Assembly (NCBI GenBank): GCA_947311765.1
Contig: CAMZLS010000148.1
Span: 1 to 39,284, forward strand
DNA from: an uncultured Helicobacteraceae bacterium
GTDB lineage: Bacteria > Campylobacterota > Campylobacteria > Campylobacterales > Sulfurimonadaceae
DNA: 39,284 bases
Reading direction: 5' to 3'
This document shows positions 34,289 to 39,284 of the stretch, one piece after another (positions within the stretch are counted from its first letter, which is position 1; each line of letters opens with the position of its first letter). Under the pieces are notes generated by a model. That model was not told the DNA's origin, made no database searches, and worked only from the letters and a program-made list of their open reading frames with translations. Both the position numbers and the translations under genes were made by a program.

Positions 34289-35239
34289 ATGACAAATAAA
34301 ATTTCCTTTGATATACCCCTGTATGTTTTAGCACCTTTAGCTGGTTTTACTGACCTGCCTTTTCGCAGTGTGGTGAAAAAGTTTGGTGCTGATTTAACAG
34401 TGAGTGAGATGATTAGCTCTAATGCACTTGCGCATGGTTCACAAAAAACCTTTAAAATGCTAGAAAAAAATCCCAATGAGGATCCCTATTCAGTACAGAT
34501 ATCAGGTTCAGATGAAGATATTGTGCAAAGGGCTGTCCGAGTTCTTAATGAGCAAGAGGGGATAGATATTATTGATTTCAACTGTGGCTGTCCTGTTCCT
34601 AAGGTTGTTGGGCATGGTTCTGGCAGTTCACTTTTGCGTGATCTTGACAAAATGGGCTCTCTCATAAGAACGATAAAAGAGACTTCAAACAAATCTATGA
34701 CAACAGTAAAAGTACGCTTAGGGTTTGAAGAGAAAAATCATATAGAAATTGCAAAAGTTGTTGAAGCAAGTGGTGCTGATTTTATAGCAGTGCATGGACG
34801 TACTCGCACAGGAAAGTTTAAAGCAGCAGTGGATTATGATGCTATAAAAGAGATGAAAGAAGCTATCTCTATTCCAGTTATTGCCAATGGCGATATAGAC
34901 TCCTATGAGAAAGCGCAATGGGTGCTCGAACATACGGGCGCTGATGGCGTGATGATTGGACGTGGAGCAGTAGGTGCGCCTTGGATATTTCATCAACTTA
35001 AAACGGGTAGTGCGGATATAGACCCTCTGATAAAACATCAGATTATTTTAGAGCATTTTGATAAGATGATGGAATTTTACTCTAAACGTGGCGTGCCAAT
35101 GTTTCGTAAACATACTCATACCTACTCTAAGGGTTACGCAGGTGCTTCAGCTCTACGAGATAAGGTAAATCGTGTCGATGATATCGCAGAGTTTCGTGAT
35201 ATCATCGACACTTTTTTTAAAGAGAGCTATTTGGTTTAA
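34289..35239 (+). CDS. dus: tRNA dihydrouridine synthase (DusB-like)
   Basis: This FMN-dependent enzyme reduces uridines in the tRNA D-loop. The N-terminal LAPLAGFTDLPFR, FNCGCPVPKVVGHGSG with the catalytic Cys, TVKVRLGF, AVHGRTRTGKF and ANGDI FMN-binding motifs are all present. The C-terminal RKHTHTYSKGYAGASALRDKVN segment is the helical domain typical of DusB. At 316 residues it is normal. ATG 34289 follows TTCCTT, a poor ribosome site. It converges with the fliO-like gene, overlapping its end by four bases. Confidence 0.9.
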   Translation: MTNKISFDIPLYVLAPLAGFTDLPFRSVVKKFGADLTVSEMISSNALAHGSQKTFKMLEKNPNEDPYSVQISGSDEDIVQRAVRVLNEQEGIDIIDFNCGCPVPKVVGHGSGSSLLRDLDKMGSLIRTIKETSNKSMTTVKVRLGFEEKNHIEIAKVVEASGADFIAVHGRTRTGKFKAAVDYDAIKEMKEAISIPVIANGDIDSYEKAQWVLEHTGADGVMIGRGAVGAPWIFHQLKTGSADIDPLIKHQIILEHFDKMMEFYSKRGVPMFRKHTHTYSKGYAGASALRDKVNRVDDIAEFRDIIDTFFKESYLV

Positions 35240-36078
35240 ATGGATGCTTTCTCTTTATAACTCTCAAGAACTTCATTTGCTTCGACCTTGTCAATTTTGT
35301 CAAGTTGAAGATAGCTTTCTAGTTCCTCTTCTTTGTTATCAAGAATACTTTCAAAGTCACTTTGCGTAACAGGCTTTGCATCATGAAATTTATCTAAGAT
35401 AACATTGTTGTTTCCTATGATTACAAGATAACTCGCATCAGCATAATCTAGCATCATAACACTATTGTGTTGGTCAAGTTGTTTTTGAAAACGTATAGAT
35501 GCTTCACTAAGATTGCTGCTGTTTTTACTTGACTTAAAAAGAGATGGCTTTGAAGTGCTATTTGCGCTATTAAACATAGAGCGTTTGAGCCAAAATGTTA
35601 TTATAAGACCGACAATGAGAATAATAACAACAAGTATATAATTGTCTTCAAGCTCACTACTATTTTTTGTTGGTAGAGCAGAGAGGTTGGTCACTTTTTT
35701 TTGACTTTCAGTTTTTTCTGTTAAGGTTTTTTTTAAGAATCGTAATCGTAAACCATAAGCATCTGAAGTTTTTGATGCTTGCATACTAATAGAGTTAGGA
35801 ACACGTGCTAAAATCTGCACTTGAGTCCCTATCGGTGTGATAGTTATCTTGCTTAAAAACTTTGAATTTAATGTTTTTACCTTGGGTGATTCGATTGAAA
35901 CATTGTTTAGTTTAATAAGAATACTGTCACTTTGGTGTTGTTGAGAAATGGTTCCTTCAAAAGGAGTATCAAAAGTAAGCATCAAATCAACGCGGTCAGT
36001 GCGATCATAAATATTATAGTTTAAAATCTGTGAGCCAAAAAGCCAAAGGGGAAGAAGGGTTAAAAACAGTAATTTCAT
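35236..36078 (-). CDS. FliO-like flagellar export protein with a large periplasmic domain
   Basis: This 280-residue protein has a signal sequence (about 1-15) and a beta-rich periplasmic domain (about 17-115) reminiscent of AMIN domains. One strong membrane helix follows (about 148-167, ILVVIILIVGLIITFW), then a cytoplasmic domain with YLVIIGNNNVILDKF, which fits the small barrel of FliO. It sits immediately after fliN (ATGA overlap), where FliO is expected. Helicobacter FliO is also reported to carry an extra N-terminal domain. The name is therefore well supported by context but only moderately by sequence. Confidence 0.55.
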   Translation of the reverse strand: MKLLFLTLLPLWLFGSQILNYNIYDRTDRVDLMLTFDTPFEGTISQQHQSDSILIKLNNVSIESPKVKTLNSKFLSKITITPIGTQVQILARVPNSISMQASKTSDAYGLRLRFLKKTLTEKTESQKKVTNLSALPTKNSSELEDNYILVVIILIVGLIITFWLKRSMFNSANSTSKPSLFKSSKNSSNLSEASIRFQKQLDQHNSVMMLDYADASYLVIIGNNNVILDKFHDAKPVTQSDFESILDNKEEELESYLQLDKIDKVEANEVLESYKEKASI

Positions 36079-36413
36079 AAACGCTCTTTAGATAAGTAAT
36101 ATAAAACGGCACTAGAGTCTAGTACTTCATTGATACGAATAGCAAGGTTTTTTTCATAAACCATAACCTCACCTTTGCCAATAATGCGTCCATTAACATA
36201 TGATTCGACACTTTCACCAGCAGGTTTATTGAGATCGATAACGGAACCTTTTTCTAGTTTGAGTATATCAGATACGCACAGTTCTGTAGAGCCTAAGTCG
36301 GCTACAAACTCTATCTCCATATCCAAAAGACCCTCATAATTCATCCAATTTAGCTCATTGAGATCAAAAGAATTTTCTTTGACAGTAGTCTCTATTTTTC
36401 TCTTTTCATCCAA
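36075..36413 (-). CDS. fliN: Flagellar motor switch protein FliN
   Basis: FliN forms the lower C-ring that sets rotation direction and docks export substrates. The 112-residue protein has the SpoA (surface presentation of antigens) fold: LLDMEIEFVADLGSTELCVSDILKLEKGSVIDLNK, then SVESYVNGRIIGKGEVMVYEKNLAIRINEV. The length fits a single-domain FliN. The start is TTG 36413 with AAGGAG six bases upstream, just after the cheX stop. It is followed by the fliO-like gene with a four-base overlap. Confidence 0.93.
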   Translation of the reverse strand: MDEKRKIETTVKENSFDLNELNWMNYEGLLDMEIEFVADLGSTELCVSDILKLEKGSVIDLNKPAGESVESYVNGRIIGKGEVMVYEKNLAIRINEVLDSSAVLYYLSKERL

Positions 36414-36836
36414 TTAAATCTCCTTTGTAGCGATAATGGCAGTGTGATTGTTGATTTTAAGTGAGCTTATCTCATCATAAGAAAAATCAAAATAGTCAAA
36501 CTTTTCAAAAATCGGTGTTGAGATGCTAAAAGGTTCCACATCCTCTTCTTCAGCAATCACTTTGGCACTTCCTATAACCATATTGGCAGTCTCAAGTGCA
36601 AAATCTTTGAGTGTCTCTTCATCATCAATAGCTTCATCTAAAAAAAGTTCTGCTATCTGTTTCATAAGCGCTTCATCACATGCTAAGTAAACACGATTTG
36701 AACCGCCTTTAGCCATATTTACATCTATGTAAACAATAAATGTTCTCACTTTAGGTGGAGTAGTAATTTTTTCAAAAGAAGATTCCAATTGATGACTCGA
36801 AAAATTTTGTGCTGCTGTTTCAATATAATGGATCAT
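36414..36836 (-). CDS. CheX-like chemotaxis phosphatase
   Basis: CheX dephosphorylates CheY-P. The 140-residue protein has the signature DFALETANMVIGSAK (D-x3-E-x2-N) of the CheX/CheC/FliY family in its middle. Its fold is beta-rich after that point. I chose ATG 36836, with GGGAG five bases upstream, over TTG 36848. It is the first gene of a cheX-fliN-fliO unit with a -10 box at 36865-36870. Being beside fliN suggests a role at the switch. A non-enzymatic relative is possible. Confidence 0.75.
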   Translation of the reverse strand: MIHYIETAAQNFSSHQLESSFEKITTPPKVRTFIVYIDVNMAKGGSNRVYLACDEALMKQIAELFLDEAIDDEETLKDFALETANMVIGSAKVIAEEEDVEPFSISTPIFEKFDYFDFSYDEISSLKINNHTAIIATKEI

Positions 36837-36864
36837 TAAGGCTCCCAAGAGATAGATACTAGAG

Positions 36865-36870
36865 ATTATA
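36865..36870 (-). promoter_or_regulatory. Putative -10 box for cheX-fliN-fliO
   Basis: The minus strand reads TATAAT here, giving an expected RNA start near 36858 and a leader of about 22 bases. A TTACATGTAA palindrome (36899-36908) lies 28 bases further upstream. Confidence 0.5.
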
Positions 36871-36898
36871 ACGCAAAATCTTTTAAATTGGATAAGTC

Positions 36899-36908
36899 TT
36901 ACATGTAA
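36899..36908. repeat. TTACATGTAA palindrome upstream of cheX
   Basis: This exact copy lies in the divergent gap between cheX and the TSUP gene, near the -35 side of the cheX promoter. It could be an operator, but most copies of the element lie inside genes, so a promoter role is unlikely to be general. Confidence 0.8.
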
Positions 36909-37017
36909 AGAATGTTTTTTATTACAAGCTATTGCTATAATGACGATATTATTATATGAAAAAAACTAGTACCCAAGCACCCATAGATTTTAGAGCTCTC
37001 CTTAACCCTCTCTTGTG

Positions 37018-37023
37018 TATAAT
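37018..37023 (+). promoter_or_regulatory. Putative -10 box for TSUP-uvrA
   Basis: TATAAT lies 25 bases before ATG 37048 and would give a leader of about 18 bases containing TTTAGGA. A second TATAAT with extended TGC lies at 36936-36941. Confidence 0.5.
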
Positions 37024-37047
37024 TGCAAAAAAAGTTTTAGGAATAGC

Positions 37048-37791
37048 ATGGACATAGAACTTATCCCCCTCGGTATTGTTGTCGGAACACTATCAGGCTT
37101 CTTTGGTGTTGGTGGGGGTACTATTCTTGTGCCACTTTTATTGATAATCGGCTTTGATATAAAGAGTGCTGTCGGTATATCCATTGTTCAGATGGTTTTT
37201 AGCTCTCTTTTTGGCTCATACATTAATAACAAAAAAGGTACACTCGATATTCCTGTAGTGCTCTCCTTGGGTCTAGGAGGCTCTTTTGGTGCACTTTCAA
37301 GCTCTTTTATTATTGCTTCTTTTGATGAAAAGGTTTTAGAGTGGGTGTTTTTTTCTTTTGTAATTTTTGCTCTAATAAGACTCTTTTTCAAAGTCATAGA
37401 AGACCGCCAAGCTAGAGTTGTGCACCCTGCGATCCTTTTTCTTATTGGTGCTGTTGTGGGAGCTTTTTCTATCTCTATCGGGGTAGGGGGTTCTATATTA
37501 CTTACACCCATACTTGTAGGCTTCTTCCATGTAAGGCTTAAAGAAGCGATATCAGCAGGACTCTTTTTTGTAGTTTTTTCTTCCATTTCAGGATTAATTA
37601 GTGTAAGCTTGAATGGTAGTATTGATTATTATCATGGCATAATAATAGGTATTGCCTCGCTCTTTGGGGTGTATGGCGGCATTTACTTGAAACATAAAAC
37701 GCAAAATGTGCTTCAAAAGCGTCTATTGGTGCTTTTTTACGCGCTTATAGCAACATATTTATTTTACAGACTGGTAGTAATTCATGGATAA
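37048..37791 (+). CDS. TSUP (TauE/SafE) family membrane transporter
   Basis: The 247-residue membrane protein has two homologous halves of about four helices. Each half opens with a Gly-rich motif: [22 protein letters not shown] at the start and [19 protein letters not shown] in the middle. These are the marks of the TauE/SafE anion (often sulfite or organosulfonate) exporter family. In a sulfur-oxidising organism sulfite export would make sense, but the substrate is not given by the sequence. I chose ATG 37048 with AGGA five bases upstream over GTG 37015, which lies upstream of the -10 box. The end overlaps uvrA by eight bases. Confidence 0.85.
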   Translation: MDIELIPLGIVVGTLSGFFGVGGGTILVPLLLIIGFDIKSAVGISIVQMVFSSLFGSYINNKKGTLDIPVVLSLGLGGSFGALSSSFIIASFDEKVLEWVFFSFVIFALIRLFFKVIEDRQARVVHPAILFLIGAVVGAFSISIGVGGSILLTPILVGFFHVRLKEAISAGLFFVVFSSISGLISVSLNGSIDYYHGIIIGIASLFGVYGGIYLKHKTQNVLQKRLLVLFYALIATYLFYRLVVIHG

Positions 37792-39284
37792 ACAACTGAT
37801 AAAAGTTCGCGGTGCAAGAGAAAATAATCTGAAAAATATCTCTATAGATATTCCTAAAAACAAGCTAGTAGTCTGTACGGGACTCAGTGGTAGCGGTAAA
37901 TCAACGCTAGCCTTTGATACTCTCTATGCAGAGGGACAACGCCGTTATATGGAATCACTCTCTAGCTATGCCCGTCAGTTTTTAGACCGTATCGGCAAGC
38001 CTGATGTAGATAAGATAGAGGGTTTAACCCCTGCCATTGCAATTGATCAAAAAACAACCTCTAAAAATCCACGCTCTACCGTAGGGACTATCACAGAGAT
38101 TTATGATTATTTTCGTCTGCTGTATGCGCGTATTGGTGTTCAGCACTGTCATCATTGTGGAAAACGGATTTCACAGATGAGTGCGAGTGATATTATCAAT
38201 CAGGTAAAAAAATTGCCTCTTGGTGCAAAAGTTGTTATCTTAGCACCGCTGATTCGAGAGAAAAAAGGAAGCTTTGCAGATATGCTTGAGTCTCTAGTGC
38301 ATAAGGGCTATGTCCGCGCGATGATTGATGGCGTAATGGTTCGTCTTGATGAAGAGATAGAACTTTCTAAAACAAAAAAACATACTATCAAAGTAGTAAT
38401 CGACCGCATCGTGATGAAAGAGGACAATATTGACCGTATCGCTCAAGATGTAGAACGCGCGCTTAAAGAGAGTTATGGCGAAGTAGAGCTTGAAGTACTC
38501 AATCATGAAGAGATGGATATGAAAGAGAAGTATATTCATTATAGTGAGCATAATGCCTGCTTTGATTGTAAGGTCAGTTTTGAGCCTCTTGAGCCTTTAA
38601 GCTTCTCTTTTAACTCTCCAAAAGGTGCTTGTCCTGAGTGTGATGGCTTGGGAATACGCTACGCCTTAGATCATGACAAGATTATAGATAGTGATTTATG
38701 TATTGAAAAAGGGGCGGTGAAAATTGTTTATGGTTTCAATAAGGGCTATTACTTTACATTTTTAAAAGGTTTTTGTGAAGCCAATAAAATCAGTATCACA
38801 AAGCCTTTTAGTGAACTAGAAACTTATCAGCAAAAAGCTATTATGCACGGTGATATTGAAGAGATAACATTTAAGTGGAAAAATCATCCCATAAAACGTG
38901 TCTGGCCAGGGATTATAAAAATAGCCTACGATATGTTTAAAGATGAGAAAGAGTTAGCAGATTATATGAGTGAAAAACCTTGTAATATCTGTGACTCAAA
39001 CCGCCTTAAACGTGAAAGCTTAGCCGTACATGTAAGTGATAAAAAGATTTCAGATATCATCCGTATGCCTATCGCAAAAAGTTATGAATGGTTTGCTAAC
39101 AAGAGCAATTTTGAGTATCTAGGTGTACAAGAACAGATGGTTGCCGAGCCAATTTTAAAAGAGATAAATGAACGCCTTTTCTTTCTTTATGATGTGGGAC
39201 TTGGCTATCTGACACTTAACCGTGATGCACGAAGTATTAGTGGAGGTGAGGCACAGCGTATCCGTATCGCCTCTCAGATTGGGA
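37784..39284 (+). CDS. uvrA: Excinuclease ABC subunit UvrA (5' part, cut by window end)
   Basis: UvrA is the damage-recognition ATPase of nucleotide excision repair. About 500 codons are present, to the window end, with no stop. Visible are Walker A of ATPase I ([17 protein letters not shown]), [19 protein letters not shown], a first Cys pair (CHHCGK), the zinc-binding CFDC...CPECDGLG, and the ABC signature of the first domain ([17 protein letters not shown]) at the very edge. ATG 37784 lies within the end of the TSUP gene, so the two are probably coupled. A one-mismatch palindrome GTACATGTAA lies at 39026 and is read as Val-His-Val. Confidence 0.95.
   Translation, partial: MDKQLIKVRGARENNLKNISIDIPKNKLVVCTGLSGSGKSTLAFDTLYAEGQRRYMESLSSYARQFLDRIGKPDVDKIEGLTPAIAIDQKTTSKNPRSTVGTITEIYDYFRLLYARIGVQHCHHCGKRISQMSASDIINQVKKLPLGAKVVILAPLIREKKGSFADMLESLVHKGYVRAMIDGVMVRLDEEIELSKTKKHTIKVVIDRIVMKEDNIDRIAQDVERALKESYGEVELEVLNHEEMDMKEKYIHYSEHNACFDCKVSFEPLEPLSFSFNSPKGACPECDGLGIRYALDHDKIIDSDLCIEKGAVKIVYGFNKGYYFTFLKGFCEANKISITKPFSELETYQQKAIMHGDIEEITFKWKNHPIKRVWPGIIKIAYDMFKDEKELADYMSEKPCNICDSNRLKRESLAVHVSDKKISDIIRMPIAKSYEWFANKSNFEYLGVQEQMVAEPILKEINERLFFLYDVGLGYLTLNRDARSISGGEAQRIRIASQIG

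Overview
The window looks like chromosomal DNA from a sulfur-oxidising or nitrate-reducing Campylobacterota (Epsilonproteobacteria) of the Sulfurimonas/Sulfuricurvum kind. The reasons are the AT-rich composition, the gene neighbourhoods (accD-thiE-rlmH-dksA, fliO-fliN-cheX, motA-motB-fliP) and the forms of AspRS, Adk, RecO and RsmH. Placement at genus level is inference. The region is compact, with many 1-4 base gene overlaps and an unusually high share of TTG and GTG starts.

Layout. 1-440 has no gene; it holds a 255 bp MITE-like inverted-repeat element. 469-1667: rsmH and an ftsL-like gene, then a terminator. 1766-3869: a secreted protein of unknown function and a diguanylate cyclase split by a frameshift. 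3957-8983 (minus): a tripartite RND efflux operon. 9072-13136 (minus): two different adenylate kinases in tandem, aspS and mdh. 13374-17366 (plus): nadK, recN, an unannotated 56-residue membrane protein, tatD and a PAP2 phosphatase. 17510-21005 (plus): a 22 bp perfect hairpin, motA, motB, fliP and trmA. 21008-24261 (minus): a GGDEF-EAL protein separated from its N-terminal part by one in-frame stop codon, then an orphan D12-class adenine methyltransferase and recO. 24417-35239 (plus): gltB, gltD, an inositol-monophosphatase-like gene, accD, thiE, rlmH, a DksA-like gene, an unknown membrane protein and a dihydrouridine synthase. 35236-36836 (minus): fliO-like, fliN and cheX. 37048-end (plus): a TSUP transporter and the 5' part of uvrA.

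The genes are mainly housekeeping: cell division, tRNA and rRNA modification, nucleotide and NAD metabolism, ammonium assimilation, fatty-acid synthesis and DNA repair. Added to these are motility (stator, export gate, switch, CheX) and c-di-GMP signalling.

The most unusual signal cuts across the genes. The 10 bp palindrome TTACATGTAA occurs 17 times exactly in 39 kb, where a rough hand estimate predicts fewer than one. Thirteen copies lie inside coding sequences, and 11 of those are read in the same frame as Leu-His-Val. Two copies form an inverted pair in the mdh-aspS gap. This resembles a highly iterated palindrome (as HIP1 in cyanobacteria) or a DNA-uptake-type sequence, and I know of no description of it for this group. 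A second theme is three apparent reading-frame interruptions (3390-3417, 22247-22249, 30264-30269), two of them in the only two c-di-GMP genes here.
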